A DNA stretch of 64,000 bases from Belliella pelovolcani (GCF_900156785.1 NZ_FTOP01000002.1:1-64000), one strand, 5' to 3'; positions 34,315 through 43,479 are shown, counted from the stretch's first letter. A program made the numbers and translations. Notes: generated by a model from the sequence alone, not told the origin.

Positions 34315-34970
34315 ATCACGTCTTAGAAGTAGATGGCGTATTGCTCAATTACGGAACAAATAGGGTATTACAAAACATTTACTTGAAATGTCAAACAGGA
34401 AAGGTAACTGGACTACTTGGTAGAAATGGTTGTGGCAAATCTTCGCTTATGAGGATCATGTTTGGAGAGCCTATTGCTGTGGATAAGTCAGTAAGAATTG
34501 ATGGGATGAGCCTCTTGGGTGATTATAGGCATCCTAATGACATGAGATATCTCCCACAACAGAAATTTATCCCCAATAAACTATCCCTTGATCGGGTATT
34601 AGCAGACTTTGAGTTGGAAAAATCTGAGTTGATTGCCTACTTTCCTGAGTTTGGGAATTTCCCAAATTTGACAATCGACCAGCTATCGGGAGGCTGGCAG
34701 CGGATTTTAGAGGTTTACCTTATCTTAAAGTCTAAAAGTAAGTTTGTCTTATTGGACGAGCCTTTTACGCATATTATGCCACTCCATGTAGAGACAATCA
34801 AAGATTTGATCCTACTAGAAAAACCCAATAAGGGTATTTTGATCTCTGACCATTTGTATCAACACATCATGGATATCTCTGACCAAGTCTACATGATCAA
34901 TAATGGTAGGTCATTCCCTATCAAAAGTGTCGAAGAACTTCATGATCAAGGCTACATTAGGGCGTACTGA
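34302..34970 (+). CDS. ABC transporter ATP-binding protein with MITE-supplied stop
   Basis: 222 residues. Walker A GRNGCGKSS (about 38-46), Q-loop YLPQQK, signature LSGGWQR (about 126-132), Walker B FVLLDEPF (about 148-155) and an H-loop SDH. It partners with the 106-residue membrane protein whose end it overlaps. The last residues RAY and the TGA lie within the left terminal repeat of the MITE-like element at 34957, so the original C-terminus has been replaced, probably by a few residues only because the domain is complete. Confidence 0.88.
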   Translation: MDRINHVLEVDGVLLNYGTNRVLQNIYLKCQTGKVTGLLGRNGCGKSSLMRIMFGEPIAVDKSVRIDGMSLLGDYRHPNDMRYLPQQKFIPNKLSLDRVLADFELEKSELIAYFPEFGNFPNLTIDQLSGGWQRILEVYLILKSKSKFVLLDEPFTHIMPLHVETIKDLILLEKPNKGILISDHLYQHIMDISDQVYMINNGRSFPIKSVEELHDQGYIRAY

Positions 34971-35248
34971 AAAACGCCAAATAGAGCATAAATTCATAAA
35001 ATTTTCAAGAATACCTCAATTAACAAGTATTATCTTTTTAAGCAGGCGAAACCTTAATCAACGATCTAGCTTGATTTCCGAGCTCCTTAAAATTTCAAAA
35101 CTTGAAATTTTAAGGCTAGCCTCAGGCATACCATCCCTGCCTGGCGACTTGACAGGTTCTTCATTGGGCTCATTCGAAGTATCAGCATACATCTTCATTC
35201 GCCCGCTTTGAACCTGGCATACCTGAGACTTTTTCAGCAAGCCCTGTA
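34957..35248. mobile_element. MITE-like element, about 0.29 kb
   Basis: Left end TTAGGGCGTACTGAAAAAC (34957-34975). The right end, read in reverse complement, is TACAGGGCTTGCTGAAAAAG. These make imperfect terminal inverted repeats with shared GGGC-T-CTGAAAAA and possible TA target-site ends. No transposase is encoded. Internally there is a palindrome CTTAAAATTTCAA/TTGAAATTTTAAG (about 35086-35114). A partial relative lies at 4739-4890. Short frames inside are judged non-coding. Confidence 0.72.
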
Positions 35249-35286
35249 TTAGGTTGGGATAGGATTATTGTCAACCTCCAAGCTCC

Positions 35287-36642
35287 TCAATATTGCCTAT
35301 TCTTTACAATCAAACCTTGAATAATTGTGTCAAAGTAAGCTCCATTTCCTGGCCCAAACCAATTCATGGCACTGACTTCATGATAGTCATAATCATAATA
35401 TTCATCTGGAGTAATGTATCCTATATATGAGCCATTAAATGTTGTGACCATCAAATTTAATCCGTGACTTTTTGCCAAAGCTTCCCAACCTGCCATCCAT
35501 ACACCTGATATTTCTCCACTACTACTGATCAATAGTGTATTCCCAATCAAGACCAGATCAAAATGGGGATTGATCTCTCCAAATGCAAAGTTGAACAAGG
35601 CTGGCTTCAATTTTATATTTTTCCCAAGGCGATATTGAGGATTACGCAATTCAATTGGAAACAATGTAAATGACAGGCGATTCGAATTGACTAAAGTCAA
35701 TCTTTTTACATGCTTCAAAGATTGTAGATAAAGTGCATTGGCGTAAGCCTGCGTGTCTTCAGGTTGATTTCCGGGTCTATTTGGTCCATGACTACCAACA
35801 GTACCAGCAGCAAACAATGCAAAATCATAGATCTGACTTTCTAGGTTTTGCATCAAATAATGTGGATAATCCCCCGAAAGCCCCATAAAATTCCTAGCCA
35901 ATGTGGTGGGATGCGCACTGTAAGTTAGAAAGGTACCTCTTCTTCCATCCTTTTTCTGAAAAATCAATTGTCGCACATAAGGATCTACAGGATCTTCTCT
36001 GACAAATCTATTGTAAACAAGCGTATCAGTCTCTGCAACCTGAAAGTTGATAAAGGCCGTGTCTTGATCTGCCAAGGCCATCTGTAAACCTTTCAGAGTT
36101 TGCTCGGTCAAAAAATCCACAATTGCCTGATCAAACCCTCCGAAAGCAACTTTGCCCATCAAACCTGGAATATATCCTCCAATTCCACTATGCGTGTGGG
36201 TAGCTGTGAAATACAAGTTATCCACAGGAAGCTTTGATTGATTGACAGCCTCTCTGATACTTGTAGCCAAATAGGGGTGGATGATCAAAAGTTCGTAATT
36301 GAGGAAAGCGATATTCTGTTCCCCATTACCTACTATCAGTGACCTTATGTAGCTACTGTCTTGTACAAATTCATATTTACCCCTAGGGGCATAACCGACC
36401 AAAGAAGCTGCTTGTTTAGGAGTAGCATTGACTTTGGACCAGCCAACAAGCCAAGTGTTTCCCTCGCTGATGGTAGGGGTCAGACTATGCAGTTTTGCGA
36501 GCGTATTGCTATAGAATTCCTGATGCTCAATAGGACTTCTGTCTATGCTATCTGTCAAGTTAATTGCCAGGAGCAAAACGATGAATATCGCTATAAAAAC
36601 ACCTGAAACAGCTTTATGGAATTTTAACATAGACTTATCCAC
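35287..36642 (-). CDS. Neutral/alkaline ceramidase-like hydrolase
   Basis: 451 residues with an N-terminal membrane anchor (about 12-30: VFIAIFIVLLLAINL). Family motifs of neutral/alkaline non-lysosomal ceramidases are present: ATHTHSGIGGY (metal His), SAHPTTL and GDYPHYL, and the C-terminal FNGSYIGYITPDEYY. Typical enzymes hydrolyse ceramide N-acyl bonds using Zn; this one is shorter than the ~650-residue enzymes and lacks the C-terminal Ig-like domain, so the substrate is uncertain. Bacteroidota make sphingolipids, so a lipid role is plausible. An ATG at 36630 is an alternative start. Upstream gene: purM, 19 bp away. Confidence 0.8.
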   Translation of the reverse strand: MDKSMLKFHKAVSGVFIAIFIVLLLAINLTDSIDRSPIEHQEFYSNTLAKLHSLTPTISEGNTWLVGWSKVNATPKQAASLVGYAPRGKYEFVQDSSYIRSLIVGNGEQNIAFLNYELLIIHPYLATSIREAVNQSKLPVDNLYFTATHTHSGIGGYIPGLMGKVAFGGFDQAIVDFLTEQTLKGLQMALADQDTAFINFQVAETDTLVYNRFVREDPVDPYVRQLIFQKKDGRRGTFLTYSAHPTTLARNFMGLSGDYPHYLMQNLESQIYDFALFAAGTVGSHGPNRPGNQPEDTQAYANALYLQSLKHVKRLTLVNSNRLSFTLFPIELRNPQYRLGKNIKLKPALFNFAFGEINPHFDLVLIGNTLLISSSGEISGVWMAGWEALAKSHGLNLMVTTFNGSYIGYITPDEYYDYDYHEVSAMNWFGPGNGAYFDTIIQGLIVKNRQY

Positions 36643-36661
36643 ATCTTCATTTCAGTAGCTC

Positions 36662-37828
36662 TCATTCATATTCATAAGTCCCGTGTGCACCTTGCACGGT
36701 TACTTTTTTACCTTCATGAGGAGTGACCCTACCTATGATTTTTGCTTCAACGCCATAACCCTCAGCGATATCGATGATCTCTTCGGCATAGCGCTCTTCT
36801 AGATAGATTTCCATTCGATGTCCCATGTTGAACACCTTATACATTTCCTTCCAATCAGTCCCGCTTTCTTCTTGGATGATTTTGAATAGGGGTGGTGTTT
36901 CAAAAAGATTATCCTTGATCACATGTACGTTATCCACAAAATGAAGCACTTTGGTCTGTGCTCCTCCACTACAATGTACGATTCCGTGAATCTGCGGTCT
37001 CAGGTACTTGAGTACATCAACCATGATCGGTGCATAAGTCCTGGTTGGTGAAAGCACTAGTTTGCCGATATCCACAGCAGTGCCTGGCGCAGCATCCGTA
37101 AGGTTATATTTACCTGAATACACCAAGTCATCTGGTACTGCTGGGTCAAAGCTTTCAGGATATTTTGTTTTCAAGACTTTAGAAAACACATCATGACGGG
37201 CAGAAGTAAGGCCATTGCTGCCCATTCCGCCGTTGTACTCAGACTCATAAGTCGCTTGACCATACGATGAAAGCCCTACGATGACATCTCCGCCACGAAT
37301 CTTATCATTGGAAATCACTTCGTCCCTACGCATTCTACAAGTGACTGTACTGTCTACGATGATGGTTCTTACCAAATCACCCACATCGGCTGTTTCACCA
37401 CCAGTAAGTACTACATTTACACCATTATCTCTGAGCATTTGGAGCACTTCTTCTGTGCCATTGATAATGGCGGATATCACTTCCCCGGGTACAAGGTTTT
37501 TATTTCTACCGATAGTTGATGAGACGAGGATATTATTGATCGCCCCAACACATAGAAGGTCATCTGTATTCATGATGATGGCATCTTGAGCAATGCCTTT
37601 CCATACGCTCAGATCGCCTGTTTCTTTCCAATACATGTATGCAAGAGCGGATTTAGTACCGGCTCCATCAGCATGCATGATGTTACAGAATTCGGGATCA
37701 TTTCCTAGAGTATCTTCTACGATTTTACAGAAAGCTTTCGGATAAAGGCCTTTATCAAGCTTGGAAATAGCTTGGTGTACATCTTCTTTGGAGGCTGAAA
37801 CACCACGCTGCATATACCTTTCGTTCAT
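36662..37828 (-). CDS. purM: Phosphoribosylformylglycinamidine cyclo-ligase (AIR synthase)
   Basis: 388 residues, the longer form usual in Bacteroidota. It converts FGAM to AIR with ATP in purine synthesis. The PurM fold is recognised from HADGAGTKS, NTDDLLCVGA, VLTGGETADV, VGLSSYGQATYE, the GIVHCSGGAQTK ATP-binding segment and MGHRMEIY near the end. Cytosolic homodimer. purK and purE lie 2-5 kb downstream on the opposite strand, a loose purine neighbourhood. The ceramidase-like gene follows by 19 bp. Confidence 0.9.
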   Translation of the reverse strand: MNERYMQRGVSASKEDVHQAISKLDKGLYPKAFCKIVEDTLGNDPEFCNIMHADGAGTKSALAYMYWKETGDLSVWKGIAQDAIIMNTDDLLCVGAINNILVSSTIGRNKNLVPGEVISAIINGTEEVLQMLRDNGVNVVLTGGETADVGDLVRTIIVDSTVTCRMRRDEVISNDKIRGGDVIVGLSSYGQATYESEYNGGMGSNGLTSARHDVFSKVLKTKYPESFDPAVPDDLVYSGKYNLTDAAPGTAVDIGKLVLSPTRTYAPIMVDVLKYLRPQIHGIVHCSGGAQTKVLHFVDNVHVIKDNLFETPPLFKIIQEESGTDWKEMYKVFNMGHRMEIYLEERYAEEIIDIAEGYGVEAKIIGRVTPHEGKKVTVQGAHGTYEYE

Positions 37829-37941
37829 TGGGGCTAATGGGGTTGGTTATATGGAAGACAAAGGTAAGGAATATCAAGGGGAAAGGAAGGATATTTTTGA
37901 TCAGAAGGACACAAATGGATTATAAAGTCTAATTTTACAGG

Positions 37942-39702
37942 ATGATTACAGAGATTGATTTTGAATTACTTGACAAAGAACTCGCTCAAGCCAAAAAGAA
38001 AGCTACTGCCTTATCCTTAGTGCGCTTGCTTTTATTTTTTCTGATTTTGGCCATTACGATTGTAGGATTGAGTGAAATCAGGCTTTTGTTGTTGAGCTTG
38101 CCTTTTGCCCTGATTTTTTTTGTGTATCTGATCATTCAATTCAATCGACAAAAAGACAAGGAAGCCTTTATCAAGCAATTGATGCAAATGGCTGTTGAGT
38201 CTGAAAAAAGAAAGCATCGTGAACTGAAAATGTTCCGTTCAGGAGATCGGTACCTTGACAAGAACCATCCTTTTGCTAATGACCTGGATCTATTTGGGGA
38301 GCATTCCCTTTTTCAAGTACTCAACCATACGGTCAATCAAGCAGGTGAGTCTCTGTTGGTCACCTGGATGAAGAGCCCCATCAATGCTGTAAATGCCAAG
38401 TCACGATTTACCGCTATCAGAGAATTGAGTCAAAAGCCTGTATTTCTGAAATCATTTGAGGCATTGGGGCGAGCCTTTATCGGTAAGGAAAAATCAAAGA
38501 AGGATTTCTACCAATGGTTGGAGAAGCCGCAAATGTGGAAAACTTGGCAATTTCTCCCCATGCTTCTCGGGCCGATTGGAGGATTAGGGGTACTCGTGGG
38601 GACTTTATTTTTCGGGTTGCCTTACGGTTGGATTGGTATTTGGATCCTTTTGGGAATGATTTTTTTAGGCTTTGTTTTTCAATCGCTCCAGGAAGCGGCC
38701 CTAGTCATGCCCAATGAGGGTGATGTCAAGACATTCGGACTTTGGTCAGCTATTTTGGTCAAGGAAAAGTTTGAAGATGATTATCTCAAACAGCTACAGC
38801 ACGACTTCAAAAATCAAGAGGTAGCAGCACCAGAGGTATTGAAATCTTTGGAGCAAAAGACCTTTATGATCCAAAACAGGTTTAATCTGGTGTATTTGAT
38901 TTTCAACCTCCTGTTTTGGACAGACTTTTTTCTATGGTGGAGGTTGCTTGTTTGGAAAAACAAAAATGCCCAATACCTTCAATCTTGGGAAAATTCCTTT
39001 ACAACATGGCAGGTTTTAGTTTCCTTGGGTGCTTTTACTGCCGAAGAGTCTTTGACCCAAACTGTGGATTGGACAAAAGAGGACATGATAGAGGTGAAAG
39101 ACATCAAGCACCCCTTACTTCATCCTGCCAAAGCTGTGGGCAATGACTTCAGCATGGACGCTAGCAATCAAGTAGTCCTCTTGACGGGAGCTAATATGTC
39201 AGGGAAAACTACTTTTATGCGCACCTTGGGAATCAACATGGTCATGGTAAACTTGGGCTTGAGTCCATGTGCTACTGCTTTTCGCTGTGGTCATTTTCAG
39301 CTTTTCACCAGTATGCGTAATAGTGATAATCTGGGTGAGAGTGTAAGTTCATTCTATGCAGAATTGGCTAGGATCAAATTGCTTTTGGATACGGCTGCGG
39401 AAGGCATCAAGGTCTTTTTCCTATTGGATGAAATCTTAAAAGGCACCAATACAGAAGATCGTATTTTGGGATCAGAAGCCCTGATCAAACAGCTCGCAGC
39501 CTCAGGCGGCAAGGGGATTATTTCAACCCATGACATTGAATTGAGTGCTTTGGAGAATAAGCTTAATTATTTGAAAAACAGAAGTTTCCACTCTGAAATC
39601 ACGGATCAAGAAATTCACTTTGACTATAAGATCAAAGCAGGTCCTTGTCCTAGCTTCAATGCTCACAAGTTGATGGAATTGATGGGGATCAAGTTCAACT
39701 GA
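37942..39702 (+). CDS. MutS-domain-V ATPase with membrane segments
   Basis: 586 residues. N-terminal half has two helices near 28-65 (LSLVRLLLFFLILAITIVG and a following one) and another pair near 205-240, so it is membrane-associated. The C-terminal third is a MutS domain V: Walker A TGANMSGKTTFMR (about 413-425), FQLFTSMRNSDNLGESVSSF, Walker B FFLLDEILKGTNTEDR and the STHDIEL H-loop. It lacks the mismatch-recognition domain of MutS1 and the Smr domain of MutS2. Such membrane-linked MutS relatives are common in Bacteroidota, with unknown role. Monocistronic, 114 bp after the divergent purM. Confidence 0.85.
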   Translation: MITEIDFELLDKELAQAKKKATALSLVRLLLFFLILAITIVGLSEIRLLLLSLPFALIFFVYLIIQFNRQKDKEAFIKQLMQMAVESEKRKHRELKMFRSGDRYLDKNHPFANDLDLFGEHSLFQVLNHTVNQAGESLLVTWMKSPINAVNAKSRFTAIRELSQKPVFLKSFEALGRAFIGKEKSKKDFYQWLEKPQMWKTWQFLPMLLGPIGGLGVLVGTLFFGLPYGWIGIWILLGMIFLGFVFQSLQEAALVMPNEGDVKTFGLWSAILVKEKFEDDYLKQLQHDFKNQEVAAPEVLKSLEQKTFMIQNRFNLVYLIFNLLFWTDFFLWWRLLVWKNKNAQYLQSWENSFTTWQVLVSLGAFTAEESLTQTVDWTKEDMIEVKDIKHPLLHPAKAVGNDFSMDASNQVVLLTGANMSGKTTFMRTLGINMVMVNLGLSPCATAFRCGHFQLFTSMRNSDNLGESVSSFYAELARIKLLLDTAAEGIKVFFLLDEILKGTNTEDRILGSEALIKQLAASGGKGIISTHDIELSALENKLNYLKNRSFHSEITDQEIHFDYKIKAGPCPSFNAHKLMELMGIKFN

Positions 39703-39770
39703 GCTAAAGGTCTTGGCATAGTAGTTGTTTAATCAGAAGTAAATCAATTATTTACTTAAACCAACTAACT

Positions 39771-39923
39771 ATGAATTCTTTATTGTATCTGATCGCACTG
39801 ATATTAATTATTGGTTGGGTCTTCGGTTTCTTTGTTTATAGTATTGGTGGCTTGATTCATATTTTATTAGTATTGGCCATCATTTCGGTATTGCTGAGGT
39901 TAATCGGCGGTCGTTCTGTATAG
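39771..39923 (+). CDS. Lmo0937-family small membrane protein
   Basis: 50 residues, ATG at 39771: MNSLLYLIALILIIGWVFGF followed by a second hydrophobic helix (LIHILLVLAIISVLLRLI). This two-helix pattern with GWVFGFF matches the lmo0937 family of tiny membrane proteins. Expression has been linked to stress in some bacteria; function unknown. A rho-independent terminator follows 28 bp after the stop, showing that it is a separate unit from purK. Confidence 0.8.
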   Translation: MNSLLYLIALILIIGWVFGFFVYSIGGLIHILLVLAIISVLLRLIGGRSV

Positions 39924-39950
39924 ATAGGCATCATTGAAATTTATGATACT

Positions 39951-39975
39951 GAGCCCCAAGCGGGGCTTTTTTTAT
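39951..39975 (+). terminator. Terminator of the small membrane protein gene
   Basis: AGCCCC-aag-CGGGGCT followed by a run of T (39952-39973). It lies inside the 5' extension of the purK reading frame and so argues against the upstream ATG at 39934 as the purK start. Confidence 0.85.
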
Positions 39976-40032
39976 AAAGGGTGTCATGCCTGTACTTTTT
40001 TGCTTATTTTTGAGCATCCAAAGCTTATCGAA

Positions 40033-41172
40033 GTGCAAGAAAACTATCAGCAAAAAACCTTAGGAATTTTAGGAGGAGGGCAATTGGGCCGCATGGTTAT
40101 CCAGTCCGCTATCAATTACAATATCGATATCCATATTTTAGACCCAGATGCCAATGCGCCTTGCAGGGCTATTGCCCATCAGTTTACCCAAGGGGCGCTG
40201 ACTGATTTCGATACGGTATATGCTTTTGGTCAGGCTTGTGATGTCATCACCATAGAGATCGAAAATGTCAATACCGAGGCCTTACAAAAATTAGCAGAAG
40301 AAGGAAAGGAAGTTTTTCCTCAACCGCACTTGATCAAGCTCATACAAGACAAAAGAGAACAAAAGCAATTTTATAAGGAAAAGGGAATACCTACCGCAGA
40401 ATTTATCCTGACTGCCAATAAGCAAGAAGTATTGGACAATGCGGATTTTTTGCCTGCTGTGAATAAGCTTGGCAAAGAGGGCTATGATGGACGAGGTGTA
40501 CAGCTGTTGAGAACCGCGGCAGATTTGGACAAAGCCTTTGAAGCTCCAGGTTTACTTGAGAAATTGATTGATTTTGAAAAAGAGCTCGCTGTAATCGTAG
40601 CGAGAAACAAAAGAGGGGAACTGATTGCTTACCCAGCCGTAGAGTGCGCCTTTCACCCAACTGCCAATTTGGTAGAGTTTCTTTTTGCGCCAGCGGCGGT
40701 GAGCACGGAGATTGAGGCAAAGGCCAAGGAAGTCGCTTTAAATGTCATCGAATCCTTGGATTTGGTAGGTATTTTGGCTGTAGAATTATTTGTGACCAAA
40801 TCTGAAGAGATTTTGGTCAACGAGATTGCACCAAGGCCACACAACTCAGGCCATCATACCATCGAGGCAAATTTCACTTCACAGTTTGAGCAACACCTGA
40901 GAGCAGTGATGAATATGCCTTTGGGCAATCCAGAGCTACGCTGTCCAGCTGCCATGGTGAATCTTTTGGGAGAGGATGGTTTTATAGGTGATGCCATAGT
41001 AGAAGGGTTGGATGAAGCGATGGCAGAAAAGGGCGTATATGTACACCTATATGGAAAGAAAATCACCAAGCCTTTTAGAAAAATGGGGCATGTCACGCTA
41101 CTAGATGAAGAGCTTGGTCAATTGAAGCGCCGAGCAATAGAAATCAAGGAAAAAATCAAGATAAAAGCATAA
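40033..41172 (+). CDS. purK: 5-(carboxyamino)imidazole ribonucleotide synthase
   Basis: 379 residues from a GTG at 40033, chosen because the 33 codons upstream (from ATG 39934) contain a terminator hairpin and unnatural residues, while the family-typical [13 protein letters not shown] begins at residue 9. ATP-grasp fold: [50 protein letters not shown]. The enzyme carboxylates AIR to N5-CAIR with ATP and bicarbonate. It is followed by purE after 2 bp, its pathway partner. An unusual GTG start is therefore proposed. Confidence 0.92.
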   Translation: MQENYQQKTLGILGGGQLGRMVIQSAINYNIDIHILDPDANAPCRAIAHQFTQGALTDFDTVYAFGQACDVITIEIENVNTEALQKLAEEGKEVFPQPHLIKLIQDKREQKQFYKEKGIPTAEFILTANKQEVLDNADFLPAVNKLGKEGYDGRGVQLLRTAADLDKAFEAPGLLEKLIDFEKELAVIVARNKRGELIAYPAVECAFHPTANLVEFLFAPAAVSTEIEAKAKEVALNVIESLDLVGILAVELFVTKSEEILVNEIAPRPHNSGHHTIEANFTSQFEQHLRAVMNMPLGNPELRCPAAMVNLLGEDGFIGDAIVEGLDEAMAEKGVYVHLYGKKITKPFRKMGHVTLLDEELGQLKRRAIEIKEKIKIKA

Positions 41173-41174
41173 TC

Positions 41175-41690
41175 ATGAGTAAGCAAGTAGGAATCATCAT
41201 GGGCAGCAAGTCAGACCTGCCGATCATGTCAGAAGCAGCAAAAGCACTAGAAGAATTAGGAGTTGGCTATGAATTGACCGTAGTATCTGCACATAGAACA
41301 CCACATCGGATGATTGAATATGCTGAAAATGCAAGACAAAGGGGGATCAAGGTCATCATAGCCGGTGCTGGCGGTGCTGCACACTTGCCTGGGATGGTTG
41401 CTTCTTTGACTTCCTTACCAGTAATAGGTGTCCCTATCTTATCAAGCAATTCTATCGACGGATGGGATAGTATCTTATCTATTTTACAAATGCCTGGCGG
41501 TATTCCAGTAGCTACAGTAGCGCTCAATGGAGCGAAAAACGCAGGGATTCTTGCTGCTTCCATCGTAGGAGCATTTGATGCCAAAGTAGCCGAAAGCTTA
41601 GACAACTTCAAAAAAGACCTCAAGCAAAAAGTGGAAGATTCAGCCAGAGAAATCGAATTGAAGGGCTGGAAAGAAGGGCTGGATGATTAA
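41175..41690 (+). CDS. purE: N5-CAIR mutase
   Basis: 171 residues. Class I Pur[13 protein letters not shown] (SDxP phosphate-binding loop), SAHRTPHRM catalytic His, [12 protein letters not shown] and [24 protein letters not shown] seen as [15 protein letters not shown]. It converts N5-CAIR to CAIR as an octamer. Two bp after purK, so translationally coupled. Confidence 0.95.
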   Translation: MSKQVGIIMGSKSDLPIMSEAAKALEELGVGYELTVVSAHRTPHRMIEYAENARQRGIKVIIAGAGGAAHLPGMVASLTSLPVIGVPILSSNSIDGWDSILSILQMPGGIPVATVALNGAKNAGILAASIVGAFDAKVAESLDNFKKDLKQKVEDSAREIELKGWKEGLDD

Positions 41691-41830
41691 TATCCGAAAT
41701 TAGACCAGTAATCAATTTAGAGAAGAGTTTAAGGTAAACTGATATTTATAGATATTAGATATTTATTGATATTGGCGATAAATCAAAGGTTTATTCTAGA
41801 ATCTTTTCTGTTAAGAAATCGGATGATCAC
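41691..41830. repeat. ATCCG-bounded interspersed repeat, copy 1
   Basis: Starts TATCCGAAATTAGACCA and ends AAATCGGATGATCAC, so the ends are inverted (ATCCG/CGGAT). Interior blocks such as ATAGATATTAGATATT, TTGATATTGG and AAATCAAAGGTTT recur at 43131-43276. A second partial start (TTATCCGCAATTAGACCAA) follows at about 41846. The rest of the gap to 41956 is AT-rich with no gene. Confidence 0.65.
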
Positions 41831-41956
41831 ATTAAGATATACAATTATCCGCAATTAGACCAATTTAAAAAAAGGGTTTGAGAATTTTACTGATATTGAT
41901 TTAAAGCGCTCAGGAGTTGAACTTTAGGGCAAAAAAACACATAGTCAGATCTAGAT

Positions 41957-42112
41957 ATGATGGACTTGAATAGAATTATTAAATTCAAACTAGGCAAAGA
42001 AGATTGGGAAATGCCACTTGGTGTACTCTTACTACTTGGTGCCATTAGTCTTTTGATGATTTTGGGTGGGCTTTATTTGGGTTTCAAGTTTGGCGAAAGT
42101 GTACAACCTTAA
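41957..42112 (+). CDS. Small single-span membrane protein
   Basis: 51 residues: MMDLNRIIKFKLGKEDWEMP, a hydrophobic helix LGVLLLLGAISLLMILGGLY, and a short polar tail. It converges with, and overlaps by 4 bp, the next gene. No family recognised; coding is supported by composition and a natural start, but it is short. Confidence 0.5.
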   Translation: MMDLNRIIKFKLGKEDWEMPLGVLLLLGAISLLMILGGLYLGFKFGESVQP

Positions 42113-42564
42113 TCCAAAAACAAACCCCAGCCATCGTCGTAACGCTCTGCGCCATCAAAACCTTTGACCCATTCTCTAAAGAGTTCTTTAAATTCCCCAA
42201 TGGCATCTCTCAACAGTTGAAGGTGTTCCTCAGCATGTGTCCCTTCTAGTGCCAGTTGATAAGTCATGCTTTGTAAACTTTTAGCATGAACTTTCATGAT
42301 CACAGCATTTTCCATTTTGATGATATAATCATCTACGCCATGTGCCCCAGAAAATTTAGCTGGCAGTAATCCTGCACTTTCAAGCATCAACCCACCATAG
42401 AGTTCTTTTCTAGCTTCATCTAAGGAGCCAACCAAAGCATGGGTCAAGTCAAAAATTTCCATGCCCTTAAGCTTCAATGGATGACTGTTGAGCTCCTCTT
42501 TCCTCCTTTGGAATTCTGCCATATCATCTTCATCGAAGTCATTGTCGTCAAAATCGTCCCACAT
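42109..42564 (-). CDS. Conserved hypothetical acidic protein
   Basis: 151 residues, very acidic N-terminus (MWDDFDDNDFDEDDMAEF) and a helical body (DLTHALVGSLDEARKELYGG, MKVHAKSLQSMTYQLALEG). I recognise it as a conserved Bacteroidota protein of unknown function. Cytosolic. It lies downstream of the DUF3127 gene in the same direction, separated by a hairpin terminator. Confidence 0.7.
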   Translation of the reverse strand: MWDDFDDNDFDEDDMAEFQRRKEELNSHPLKLKGMEIFDLTHALVGSLDEARKELYGGLMLESAGLLPAKFSGAHGVDDYIIKMENAVIMKVHAKSLQSMTYQLALEGTHAEEHLQLLRDAIGEFKELFREWVKGFDGAERYDDGWGLFLD

Positions 42565-42601
42565 GGTAAAAAGGTTTTTATTAAAAATAGAATAGAAAGT
42601 A

Positions 42602-42637
42602 ACCCTGAGCCAATCTTGCTCAGGGTATGATTTTTTT
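42602..42637. terminator. Hairpin terminator downstream of the DUF3127 gene
   Basis: CCCTGAGC (42603-42610) pairs with GCTCAGGG (42618-42625). The plus side has seven T (42631-42637); the minus side is moderately T-rich. By position it ends the minus-strand DUF3127 transcript. Confidence 0.6.
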
Positions 42638-42639
42638 AA

Positions 42640-43002
42640 TTAGAAAGGCAATACATCTTCACCATCCTCACTTGAGAAAGAGGTTACATCTGGCATCGCT
42701 GCCGCGGTATTGCTAGGCTGAGCTGGGGCAGCCGTGGTTCCTTGCTTATCTACTTTCCAAGCTTTTACGTCGGTGTACCATCTACCATTGTACTCTCTGC
42801 TTTCAATTTCAATCCCTGCGGTGACATCATCACCTACATTCATATTGAATTGATCAATTTTATCTCCCCATACGGTAAGGGCTACTTTTTTAGGATAATT
42901 GCCACCTGTTTCTAAGATATAATCCCGCTTTCTCCAGGTGCCATTTCTTCCATTCCCTTTTTGTTCAGCCAATACCTGAACAATTTTTCCACTGATTTCC
43001 AT
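42640..43002 (-). CDS. DUF3127 protein, OB-fold with SSB-like acidic tail
   Basis: 120 residues. N-terminal ~85 residues fit the DUF3127 OB-like fold (MEISGKIVQVL, GNYPKKVALTVWGD, YNGRWYTDVKAWKV). A low-complexity Ala/Pro/Thr linker follows, ending in SEDGEDVLPF, which closely imitates the DDDLPF/DDxIPF tip of single-stranded DNA-binding proteins. A nucleic-acid-binding role with partner recruitment via the tail is inferred. Monocistronic with terminator downstream. Confidence 0.82.
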   Translation of the reverse strand: MEISGKIVQVLAEQKGNGRNGTWRKRDYILETGGNYPKKVALTVWGDKIDQFNMNVGDDVTAGIEIESREYNGRWYTDVKAWKVDKQGTTAAPAQPSNTAAAMPDVTSFSSEDGEDVLPF

Positions 43003-43130
43003 ATTGCTATTTTAATTGATTGCTGTCGAAAAACGAAGGTAATAAAATCAATGCAAAATCCCCATTGGAAACCTTTTCCAGTATTTTGTTTTGGTTGATT
43101 AATGTTTATTGGTGATTGGTTAATTTGAGT

Positions 43131-43276
43131 ATCCGCAATTATACCACTAGCCAATTTAAATAAGGACCTAGATAAATCCGATACTAATAGATATTGGATA
43201 TTCATTGATATTGGCTAGAAATCATAGGTTTGTTCCATTATTTAGGTTCTACTGGTAAGTAAGCGGATAATCATGT
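43131..43276. repeat. ATCCG-bounded interspersed repeat, copy 2
   Basis: Starts GTATCCGCAATTATACCAC, contains AATAGATATTGGATATT and TTGATATTGGCTAGAAATCA, and ends TAAGCGGATAATCATG. It aligns end to end with the copy at 41691-41830. It occupies the gap 43003-43556 together with the sigma-factor promoter; the rest of that gap holds nothing recognised. Confidence 0.65.
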
Positions 43277-43448
43277 TATTTAATAAGTTATAAGTGATTT
43301 AATATGGGATAATCATATTTTCTAAAAAAACGCAGTCATCTTAAACTTTAGCAAATTTTATTTCACTTTTGGAAGCCAAAACTGTAATTATCGATAGTGG
43401 CATAGTCTTTTATCAAGACAAATTGTTAGAAAAAAATTCTTTTATCTA

Positions 43449-43479
43449 TTGCATGATTGTTATTGAATCTATACATTTG
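43449..43479 (+). promoter_or_regulatory. Bacteroidota-type promoter of the ECF sigma gene
   Basis: TTG at 43449-43451 and TACATTTG at 43472-43479 match the -33 (TTTG/TTG) and -7 (TAnnTTTG) elements with a 20-bp gap, 77 bp upstream of the start codon. Confidence 0.5.

Noticed and set aside
34903-35211. 102-residue plus-strand frame
   Set aside because: Covers the end of the ABC gene and the MITE-like element; no protein features.
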